A stretch of DNA of 14,742 bases from an uncultured Flavobacteriales bacterium (GTDB taxonomy: Bacteria; Bacteroidota; Bacteroidia; Flavobacteriales; Crocinitomicaceae): contig CAMLDR010000105.1 in assembly GCA_946478775.1 (NCBI GenBank), positions 1-14,742 of the forward strand, in the 5' to 3' direction. The translations under genes were made by a program, and so were the position numbers. Shown here piece after piece: positions 1 through 5,326 of the stretch. Numbering within the stretch: the first letter of the stretch is position 1; every line of letters begins with the position of its first letter. The notes under the pieces were generated by a model, which ran no database searches, was not told the origin of the DNA, and worked only from the letters and a program-made list of their open reading frames with translations.

Positions 1-518
1 GCCCAAATCCCCCGGAAAACGGCAATCATTACAATGGCTTCCAAGTCAAATCCCAGTAAGAATGCCGGAATATTAATGATGCCTACCGTGTAAATCGAAT
101 CAATCGGATGCTCGCGGTGCGCCGCCAGCCAATCCATGGTTTCCGCAGTGTGATGGACCTTATGAAAGCGCCACAGGAAATCTACTTTGTGCTGCAGCCG
201 GTGTCCCCAGTAAATCAAGAGATCACTCAGCACAAGCACCTCCAGACCTTGCAACCAAATAGATTGTTGATGCACCAATTGCAAGTACGAAAGAGACAGC
301 TGACCCTGAATAAAATCATTCACGTGGTACAAAACCCAAATCACCAGGCTGTTCCACACCAAATACTGACCGAAGAAAAAACACAAGTCCAAAAACCACT
401 GTTTTCGAAAAAATGCCTGGTTTTTCTTTGCTGGAAATACGCGTTCCATCGGAACAAAGACCAAGACCAGAAACAAAAAACTCACACCAATCCCAAAAAC
501 AGATTCCAGAAACACCAT
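1..518 (-). CDS. Sterol desaturase / fatty acid hydroxylase family protein, 3' end outside the window
   Basis: This is the N-terminal 172 codons of an integral membrane di-iron hydroxylase or desaturase; the gene continues past the left edge. Reading from ATG at 518-516 there is a hydrophobic N-terminus (about residues 8-23), further hydrophobic stretches near 42-63 and 144-170, and the family's histidine motifs: GHRLQH (H106, H110) and HKVHH (H119, H122, H123), followed by AAHREHP (H134, H137). The last histidine cluster of the family is not in the window. Such enzymes bind two irons through the His clusters at the cytoplasmic membrane face and act on lipid substrates; the substrate here cannot be told. 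The start lies one base after the TAA (522-520) of the upstream gene, so the two are probably translated from one mRNA. Family call is firm, exact reaction open. Confidence 0.85.
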   Translation of the reverse strand, partial: MVFLESVFGIGVSFLFLVLVFVPMERVFPAKKNQAFFRKQWFLDLCFFFGQYLVWNSLVIWVLYHVNDFIQGQLSLSYLQLVHQQSIWLQGLEVLVLSDLLIYWGHRLQHKVDFLWRFHKVHHTAETMDWLAAHREHPIDSIYTVGIINIPAFLLGFDLEAIVMIAVFRGIW

Positions 519-519
519 C

Positions 520-930
520 TTATCTTCTTTTTGGTAATTGAATGGTATCGAACTGCTGATCCAATAGAACAGACAAAAACGAATCAGTTAATCCAAACGA
601 ATGTTTGATATGCACACGATCACTAATGAGTGCTGATTTCGAACTGCTTAAAAAATGATTGTCTGAATAAATAACCGGATCATGATACATCGTATCAAAA
701 CTTTCCGGGTCGAATACATGCGCCATTTTTAGCTTCTGAAAGGTATTTAAACCGTATTTTTCTTTCGCAGACGATTTAACTTTAATACCGGTTCCTCCGT
801 TCGGATCAGAAAAGTAGTCCGCTTCATTTTCTTCGTGGAAAATATAACCGCCCTTGTAAAGCGTAAACCCAGAAATTAGCGTTACAAACAGTGTTAAGGT
901 CAAAATTTTGATCGGTGTTATTGCTTTCAT
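520..930 (-). CDS. Small exported or membrane-anchored protein of unknown function (136 aa)
   Basis: I do not recognise this family. From the chosen ATG (930-928) the protein starts with a short basic segment and a hydrophobic stretch (about residues 9-24), which fits a signal peptide or N-terminal anchor; there is no lipobox cysteine. The rest (about 30-136) is polar, with an acidic patch (HEENEAD, 32-38), a GGTG at 45-48 and an SSSKSALISD segment at 95-104. An upstream in-frame ATG at 990 would add 20 residues in front of the hydrophobic stretch. I prefer 930 because the signal-like segment then sits at the N-terminus and AAGGA lies two bases before the ATG. The stop is one base from the start of the desaturase-family gene, suggesting an operon and perhaps a shared envelope role, which is inference. 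Confidence 0.6.
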   Translation of the reverse strand: MKAITPIKILTLTLFVTLISGFTLYKGGYIFHEENEADYFSDPNGGTGIKVKSSAKEKYGLNTFQKLKMAHVFDPESFDTMYHDPVIYSDNHFLSSSKSALISDRVHIKHSFGLTDSFLSVLLDQQFDTIQLPKRR

Positions 931-1008
931 AGTCCTTAAAAACGATACCTTGGTGATTCTATTATAAAGCTGAAAGTTAAAAACGTTCAATCGAATAAAA
1001 CAATTTCC

Positions 1009-1509
1009 ATGAAAATCCTCGAAACGCCTCGCCTCGACCTCCGGGAAATGACTCCGGAAGATGCTGAGTCTGCTTATATCCTGAATTCAGATCCGGAAGT
1101 GCTCCTGTATACCGGTGACGATCCGTTTGAAAGTGTGGAAGAAGCGCGCGAATTCCTGGGACAGTACGAATCTTACAAAAAATACGGATTTGGCCGCTGG
1201 GCAGTTATTCTGAAGGAAACAGACGAATACCTGGGCTGGTGCGGATTGAAATATACTCCCGAACTGGATGAATTCGATATCGGTTACCGGTTGATGAAAA
1301 AGTTTTGGGGTTTCGGTTACGCAACGGAAGCTGCCCAAGCCTGTCTCGAATTGGGATTTAAGCAATTCGGAATGAAAACGATCGTAGGAAGGGCGAGGCC
1401 GGAAAATGCGGCTTCAGTTCGCGTATTGGAAAAAATTGGCTTAACTTTCTCTGAAATCAGGATCACAGACGGAAAAGAAGAAGTGATTTACATCACACAC
1501 AAAGCATAA
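1009..1509 (+). CDS. GNAT family N-acetyltransferase, RimJ/RimL type
   Basis: A 166-residue acetyl-CoA-dependent acetyltransferase, the usual single-domain GNAT length. It opens with the typical TPRLDLREMTPEDAE (6-20), has a central strand with GWCGL (76-80), and the acetyl-CoA pyrophosphate-binding turn at about 97-105 (KKFWGFGYA, the R/Q-x-x-G-x-G/A motif), followed by a long helix and a C-terminal PENAASVRVLEKIGL (131-145) with the N133/S136 pair common in RimJ/RimL-like enzymes. Close relatives acetylate protein N-termini, amino groups of small molecules or antibiotics; the substrate cannot be read from the sequence. It is the first gene of a tight plus-strand cluster: the DUF1801 gene begins 4 bases after the stop. 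Confidence 0.9.
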   Translation: MKILETPRLDLREMTPEDAESAYILNSDPEVLLYTGDDPFESVEEAREFLGQYESYKKYGFGRWAVILKETDEYLGWCGLKYTPELDEFDIGYRLMKKFWGFGYATEAAQACLELGFKQFGMKTIVGRARPENAASVRVLEKIGLTFSEIRITDGKEEVIYITHKA

Positions 1510-1513
1510 TCTC

Positions 1514-1903
1514 ATGGCAGACTCAAAAGTAAACGCCTACGTTTCAGCATTAGAACCCCACGAACAGGAATTTGTAAATCAGGTGCGGCAGCTTGTCCTG
1601 GATGTTCATCCGGAAATTCAGGAACACATCAAATGGAATTCCACTGCTTTCTTTTACACTGGGGAAATGGAGGCTTCCGATGCTAAAGAATACAGACGCG
1701 ACTTATTGGTCTTAAATCTTCATCGCGGGAAGTTCCTCCTGGTCTTCCCAACCGGGGCAAAGATTGATGATTCCATCCTGAAAGGAAAAAATTATCCGGA
1801 TGGAAGAAAAATAATCACAATGGAAAACCCGGATGATCTAAAAAAACTCGAACCCGCTCTTCAAGCAGGAATAGTGAACTGGATGAGTCAAATTGAAAAA
1901 TAA
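1514..1903 (+). CDS. DUF1801 domain protein (129 aa)
   Basis: A small soluble protein, with no signal peptide or membrane segment, that fits the DUF1801 (YdhG-like) fold. Features typical of the family are an N-terminal helix VNAYVSALEPHEQEFVNQVR, the HIKWNSTAFFYTG segment (38-50, with W41), a beta strand FLLVFPTGAKI (74-84) and DGRKIITMENPDDL (96-109) near the end. Members are often adjacent to or fused with other small stress-related domains, but no biochemical activity is established to my knowledge. It sits 4 bases after the GNAT gene and 6 bases before the lipoprotein gene, so all three are probably one transcription unit. Confidence 0.82.
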   Translation: MADSKVNAYVSALEPHEQEFVNQVRQLVLDVHPEIQEHIKWNSTAFFYTGEMEASDAKEYRRDLLVLNLHRGKFLLVFPTGAKIDDSILKGKNYPDGRKIITMENPDDLKKLEPALQAGIVNWMSQIEK

Positions 1904-1909
1904 TACGCT

Positions 1910-2521
1910 ATGAAAAAAATCACTGGATTTGTTATCGGTCTTTCAGCAACCTGCTTATTTTCCTGCGGAGATTCCACCCGGGAAGAAGCCAAAAAATCGG
2001 TTGAAATGGATGAACCGCAGACAGAAGAACCGCTTCAAACGGATGCTTCTCTCAAAACAACAGACTATTTAATCGAGAAAAAAGTTTTTCATGCATTTTC
2101 AGATCCTTCTAAAAAAGACGAATTCCGTATTGTTATAACAGGAAAAAGTCTTCTCAAAGGAAAAGCGCTTTTCACGATTACCAGTGCAGAAGGGAAAAAC
2201 CTGCTCAAAGAAGAATTCGATGCCGATTACCTGCTGGATTACGGTTTCATGGGAGACATCAACTCAAAAAAAGAAACGGATGCCTACATCACCAAACGCG
2301 TGAAGGACTTTTTCTCTCCAGATCAATTCAGCGTTCCGGCTATTAAAGAAGAGGACGTTTTTGAAGACCAAAGCTATTACATCGACAAAGAAACATGGGA
2401 AGAAATAAAGAAAGATAAAAATGCAATCGGGTTTTACTATTTACTGGGGAAAGAAGACGGAAGGCACATTGCATTTTCTAAGAAAAAAAGGAAGGTCGTG
2501 ATGTATTTTAACTGTTGCTGA
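1910..2521 (+). CDS. Lipoprotein of unknown function (203 aa)
   Basis: The N-terminus MKKITGFVIGLSATCLFSC is a lipoprotein signal peptide with lipobox LFSC; Cys19 would be lipidated and exposed at the periplasmic face or cell surface. A charged low-complexity linker (about 21-45, rich in Glu, Asp, Lys, Thr) follows, as is usual for tethered Bacteroidota lipoproteins. The body (about 50-203) has a phenylalanine-, lysine- and aspartate-rich mixed alpha/beta character without a motif I recognise; FYYLLGKEDGRHIAFSKKK (175-193) looks like a beta hairpin. The protein ends in two adjacent cysteines (202-203). It begins 6 bases after the DUF1801 stop and closes that three-gene cluster. The lipoprotein call is well supported; no function is proposed. 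Confidence 0.75.
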   Translation: MKKITGFVIGLSATCLFSCGDSTREEAKKSVEMDEPQTEEPLQTDASLKTTDYLIEKKVFHAFSDPSKKDEFRIVITGKSLLKGKALFTITSAEGKNLLKEEFDADYLLDYGFMGDINSKKETDAYITKRVKDFFSPDQFSVPAIKEEDVFEDQSYYIDKETWEEIKKDKNAIGFYYLLGKEDGRHIAFSKKKRKVVMYFNCC

Positions 2522-2631
2522 TCGGTCATACCGCAACCAATTCCATTTATTCGTTTACATTCGGATTTCACCGTTCAAAACTACTTTTTAGTTAACAATT
2601 CTTAATCCGGCGCACGAACAGAAATTAGTAC

Positions 2632-2639
2632 TATATTCG
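2632..2639 (+). promoter_or_regulatory. Candidate -7 box (TATATTCG) for lemA-htpX
   Basis: TATATTCG differs in one base from the Bacteroidota -7 consensus TAnnTTTG. It lies 23 bases before the lemA ATG in a gene-free gap of 141 bp, so transcription would start about 17-19 bases upstream of the ATG. No clear TTTG-type -33 box precedes it. The same spacing (22-23 bases) is seen for the boxes before the TonB receptor and the histidine kinase. Confidence 0.4.
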
Positions 2640-2662
2640 CTTAACATTTAAAACTTAAAAAC

Positions 2663-3226
2663 ATGATCGCTGGACTAATTATTGGAGGTGTTGTATTGAT
2701 TTTAATCATTTGGTTAATCTCTATCAATAACCGACTTGTATCATTGAAAAACAATCGCGAAAGCGCTTTTGCCGACATTGATGTCCAATTAAAACAACGT
2801 TACGACTTAATCCCTCAATTGCTTGGCGCAGTTAAAGGGTACATGAACCACGAAAGTGAAGTATTGACTCGAGTTACGGAAGCACGTTCGGGATATCTTC
2901 GCGCTGGGTCTATTGCTGAAAAGATCGATGCCGAGAACAAGATGACTTCTGCAATGAACGGGTTTAACATTCAGCTGGAAGCTTACCCGGATTTGAAAGC
3001 AAACACGAACTTCATGCATTTGCAGCAGGAAATTGGCGATTTGGAAAACAAACTGGCAGCAGTTCGTCGTTTCTTCAACTCATCAACAAAAGAGTACAAC
3101 AACGGTATCGAACAATTTCCCAGCAACCTGATCGCTGGTTTCAAAGGATACAAAACAGAACCGATGTTTGACCTGGGAGTTGAGCAACGTCAGACATTGG
3201 ACAAAGCACCTGAAATTAAATTCTAA
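2663..3226 (+). CDS. lemA: LemA family membrane protein
   Basis: A 187-residue LemA protein, the family's usual length. Residues 2-20 form one N-terminal membrane helix (GLIIGGVVLILIIWLI), after which the chain is an alpha-helical bundle with hallmark LemA segments: LVSLKNNRESAFADIDVQLK (25-44), QRYDLIPQLL (45-54, the family's R-x-D-L-I-P motif), and the late helix with ENKLAAVRRFFNSSTKEYNN (127-146) followed by FPSNLIAGF (151-159). LemA proteins are membrane-anchored helical bundles of unclear biochemical role, very often encoded next to the HtpX protease, as here: htpX starts 9 bases after the lemA stop. Co-transcription and a joint role in membrane stress are inferred from that pairing. 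Confidence 0.95.
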   Translation: MIAGLIIGGVVLILIIWLISINNRLVSLKNNRESAFADIDVQLKQRYDLIPQLLGAVKGYMNHESEVLTRVTEARSGYLRAGSIAEKIDAENKMTSAMNGFNIQLEAYPDLKANTNFMHLQQEIGDLENKLAAVRRFFNSSTKEYNNGIEQFPSNLIAGFKGYKTEPMFDLGVEQRQTLDKAPEIKF

Positions 3227-3235
3227 TCGGTTTTA

Positions 3236-4156
3236 ATGGCAGCTTACATTGGTCTTCACCAACAGATTCGAAGCAATAATTTAAAATCATCTTTGATATT
3301 GGCAGGATTCCCGTTAGTCATTCTGGCGGGAGTCTATGCTTTTTTCTTCTTTATGATGGGAGGAAAAGAACATATCGAGCAGGTAAATCAGCGCTTCATT
3401 GTCACCATTCCATTCGTGATCGGGGGTGTTATCATTTGGTTTTTGATCGCTTACTTCGCGAACTCAGCCATGATCCAGCTTGCCTCTAATTCCAGATCAC
3501 TGGAACGCAAGGAAAACATGCGGGTCTACAACCTCACTGAAAACTTATGTATGTCTGTTGGTATGAAAATGCCGCAATTATTTGTCATCGATTCTCCGGC
3601 ATTGAATGCCTTTGCCAGCGGGATCAATGAAAAAAGCTATGCTGTAACTTTAACTACCGGAATCATCGAACACCTGAACGATGAAGAACTCGAAGGTGTC
3701 ATTGCTCACGAATTAACTCATATCCGGAACAAGGACGTTCGCTTATTGATCGTCTCCATTATCTTCGTTGGGATTATTTCCTTCGCAGTCGATATCTTAT
3801 TGCGAAACTTACTTTGGGGCGGTGGGCGAAGAGATAAAGACGATAATAAGGGAGTATTGATCGCTTTGGCTATTTCAGCCGTTGCTTTACTTTTGTCCAT
3901 TCTCTTCAAATTTGCTTTATCCCGTAAACGGGAATACCTGGCAGATGCAGGTGCGGTTGAAATGACCCGCAACTCACGCGCAATGGCTTCTGCCCTGCGC
4001 AAAATTTCCGGTCATTCGGAGGTGAGCAATGTACGAAGTGAAGATGTTAAACAAATGTTCATCGAGCACAAGGCTTTAGACGGCGCTGGTTTTGCAGGAC
4101 TTTTTGCAACGCATCCGCCGATTGAAAAACGCATCGCGGTTTTGGAGCAGATGTAA
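3236..4156 (+). CDS. htpX: HtpX-like membrane zinc metalloprotease (peptidase M48)
   Basis: A 306-residue M48 protease that degrades misfolded or damaged inner-membrane proteins. Hydrophobic segments lie at about 19-41, 56-78, 169-190 and 207-227. The zinc site is complete: HELTH at 158-162 gives H158 and H162 with catalytic E159, and the third ligand is E233 in SRKREYLADAGAV, the conserved E-x-x-A-D motif. NAFASG at 124-129 and the C-terminal THPPIEKRI (292-300) are further M48B hallmarks. It is the second gene of the lemA-htpX pair. I see no convincing hairpin terminator right after it; the intergenic region downstream begins with a short repeat copy (4179-4208). Confidence 0.94.
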   Translation: MAAYIGLHQQIRSNNLKSSLILAGFPLVILAGVYAFFFFMMGGKEHIEQVNQRFIVTIPFVIGGVIIWFLIAYFANSAMIQLASNSRSLERKENMRVYNLTENLCMSVGMKMPQLFVIDSPALNAFASGINEKSYAVTLTTGIIEHLNDEELEGVIAHELTHIRNKDVRLLIVSIIFVGIISFAVDILLRNLLWGGGRRDKDDNKGVLIALAISAVALLLSILFKFALSRKREYLADAGAVEMTRNSRAMASALRKISGHSEVSNVRSEDVKQMFIEHKALDGAGFAGLFATHPPIEKRIAVLEQM

Positions 4157-4178
4157 CCTTAACCAGCTACCGCACCTA

Positions 4179-4208
4179 GTCAAATAGACACATATCTATC
4201 CATATTTT
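4179..4208 (+). repeat. Short intergenic repeat, copy A
   Basis: A 30-nt unit matching 25 of 30 positions in copy B (4628-4657), including the identical 14-mer AGACACATATCTAT (4186-4199 here). Both copies are preceded by CGCACC plus a CTA. In copy A the core is a dyad, ATAGA-6 nt-TCTAT (4184-4199). It lies about 70 bp upstream of the ArsR-like gene start, so it could be an operator for it or simply one copy of a dispersed repeat; the sequence alone does not decide. Confidence 0.6.
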
Positions 4209-4278
4209 TTTAAACTAATTACTTGTTTAAAATGATCTTTTACGCTAACTTAAATAGGAATCGTAAAATTATTTTAAT

Positions 4279-4581
4279 ATGGGAGCTATCAAATTAGCAA
4301 TTTATCCTCGCACTCAAATTAGAAAATCTGACGTTGCAAAAGCTGTCGCCGTTCCAGCAAGAATTTCAATTCTAAAGGCTATTATTTCGGAGGGACGAAC
4401 AGATGGATTAGATTTATCGGACATATTACAATTAAGTCAACCCACCATTCATCATCATTTAATGGTTCTCAAATCCACCGGATTAATTAAGGGAGATTTT
4501 TTTGGGGAAAAGTATTTTTGGTTCTTGAATCATGAATGTGAAGATGAGCTTGACGCTTTAAAATGGTTCCTTGAAGACTAA
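4279..4581 (+). CDS. ArsR-like winged helix-turn-helix regulator (100 aa)
   Basis: A compact DNA-binding protein of the ArsR/SmtB winged-helix type, length typical of that family. Residues 20-37 (AKAVAVPARISILKAIIS) match the first helices of the fold; 46-67 (LSDILQLSQPTIHHHLMVLKST) is the helix-turn-helix, with recognition helix about 54-66; 68-82 forms the wing (GLIKGDFFGEKYFWF), and a short C-terminal helix ends the chain. The usual alpha-3 metal-binding cysteine motif (ELCVCDL-like) is absent, with LDLSDIL in its place, and the only cysteine is C87, so classic metal sensing is unlikely. The gene is visibly more A+T rich than its neighbours. It stands alone between a pair of short direct repeats (copies A and B), with no obvious target gene in the same orientation next to it. 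Confidence 0.85.
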   Translation: MGAIKLAIYPRTQIRKSDVAKAVAVPARISILKAIISEGRTDGLDLSDILQLSQPTIHHHLMVLKSTGLIKGDFFGEKYFWFLNHECEDELDALKWFLED

Positions 4582-4627
4582 CCTCCCGTTCTATTCATTT
4601 CTACATCAAATCCCGCACCCCCTACTA

Positions 4628-4674
4628 GGCTAACAGACACATATCTATGCGTATTTTGAATGGTGAGGATTGAT
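4628..4674 (+). repeat. Short intergenic repeat, copy B
   Basis: The left 30 bases match copy A (25/30). The longer 47-base unit matches copy C (4751-4799): both begin GGCTAA, have a 13-15 base variable core, then ATGCGTATTTT, and continue with a similar purine-rich tail ending in TTGAT. Copy B therefore links A and C into one family. Copies A and B lie 449 bp apart as direct repeats around the ArsR-like gene. Confidence 0.6.
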
Positions 4675-4750
4675 TCGGGGAAATAGTTGAAGATGTTAAT
4701 CAGTTGAAGGATCAATCGTTCTAATTTCACCTAAAGCCTTATCATCGCTG

Positions 4751-4799
4751 GGCTAATCCCGCACGTGCGGGATGCGTATTTTTGAGAGGAGGAATTGAT
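4751..4799 (+). repeat. Short intergenic repeat, copy C, with an 18-nt perfect palindrome
   Basis: The unit starts GGCTAA and ends in TTGAT like copy B, but the variable core is replaced by the perfect palindrome ATCCCGCACGTGCGGGAT (4756-4773). As RNA this would fold into a strong GC-rich hairpin, although a loop needs some central bases unpaired. It is much more GC-rich than its surroundings. It may be a stem of a dispersed repeat or a protein-binding dyad. Confidence 0.6.
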
Positions 4800-4854
4800 C
4801 TGTAACAAAGTTACCACCAAACAAGTGGATTTTAGAAGTTTTATCCCGAAACAA

Positions 4855-4890
4855 GGTTTTCCCATAACTAAATTGATTATTTGGAAAACC
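4855..4890 (-). terminator. Hairpin after arfB, possible terminator
   Basis: GGTTTTCC (4855-4862) and GGAAAACC (4883-4890) form a perfect 8-bp stem, with an inner ATAA/TTAT pairing (4864-4867 and 4877-4880). The hairpin lies 20 bases after the arfB stop on the minus strand, where a terminator for the TonB receptor-arfB unit would be expected. It lacks a true U tract; only TTGTTT follows on that strand, so it may instead be a 3' stabilising stem. Confidence 0.4.
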
Positions 4891-4910
4891 GGATAGCATT
4901 ACTCAATTAT

Positions 4911-5315
4911 CTAATCCACCCGCCCTCGCAACTTCTTGATCTCAGCTGTTTTCTTTTTCATCAACAAACGCCGCTCCTTCACTCCTCTTGGAACCTTGGT
5001 TGCTTTTCTATTCTTGACAATCTTAAAAGCAAAGTCAAGCAGTTCATCTAATTTCTCTAAAACGAGTTGCTTATTCCCTAGTTGGGACCGGTCAGCTTGC
5101 GAGATAATTTGAAGCACGCCTTCTTTAGTCAGTTTATGGGAAAGTTTGGTAAACAGGAGCTCACGCTGTTCTTCCGTAATGAGTGCTGAGGTTTGAATAT
5201 TCCAGTTTAACTCCACTTTGGAAGAAACTTTATTGACATTCTGCCCGCCTTTGCCTCCACTTCGACTGGTTTTGAAAGAAATTTCCGAAAGGATCTGCTG
5301 TGCTGACAATGCCAT
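4911..5315 (-). CDS. arfB: Alternative ribosome-rescue factor, peptidyl-tRNA hydrolase ArfB (YaeJ type)
   Basis: A 134-residue release-factor-like hydrolase that frees stalled ribosomes by cleaving peptidyl-tRNA in the P site. The catalytic GGQ is at residues 23-25 within SRSGGKGGQNVNKVSSKVEL, the class-I release factor signature, and the C-terminus (about 100-134) is a basic tail rich in Lys and Arg (KNRKATKVPRG and RRLLMKKK), which in ArfB threads into the empty mRNA channel. There is no codon-recognition domain, so this is not RF1/RF2. The ATG at 5315-5313 gives the family's normal length; a longer frame open to 5417 would overlap the receptor gene by about 90 bases and add residues unlike any ArfB. 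The gene starts 11 bases after the receptor's TAG, so it is probably co-transcribed with it. Confidence 0.92.
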   Translation of the reverse strand: MALSAQQILSEISFKTSRSGGKGGQNVNKVSSKVELNWNIQTSALITEEQRELLFTKLSHKLTKEGVLQIISQADRSQLGNKQLVLEKLDELLDFAFKIVKNRKATKVPRGVKERRLLMKKKTAEIKKLRGRVD

Positions 5316-5326
5316 AATAAATCGCG

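Larger units (their letters stand above)
4582..4910. other. Gene-free stretch of 329 bp with repeats and a hairpin
   Basis: I find no credible coding region here; the open frames are short and lack protein-like features. The stretch holds repeat copies B (4628-4674) and C (4751-4799), a perfect palindrome (4756-4773) inside copy C, and an 8-bp hairpin next to the arfB stop (4855-4890). It separates the plus-strand ArsR-like gene from the minus-strand arfB, so it is a convergent intergenic region. Confidence 0.7.

Noticed and set aside
108..608. Open frame of 166 codons on the plus strand at the left end
   Set aside because: It lies antisense to the desaturase-family gene, whose minus-strand translation has clear histidine motifs. 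The plus-strand product is Gln/His/Lys-rich without any recognisable fold.
931..990. Longer start at 990 for the small exported protein
   Set aside because: It would place 20 residues in front of the signal-like hydrophobic segment. The ATG at 930 has the segment at the N-terminus and AAGGA upstream.
4279..4581. ArsR-like protein as antitoxin of a toxin-antitoxin pair
   Set aside because: No small partner gene lies directly before or after it; the following 329 bp hold no credible coding region.
4179..4674. Insertion sequence around the ArsR-like gene
   Set aside because: There is no transposase, no terminal inverted repeats and no target-site duplication that I can see; only short imperfect direct repeats flank the gene.
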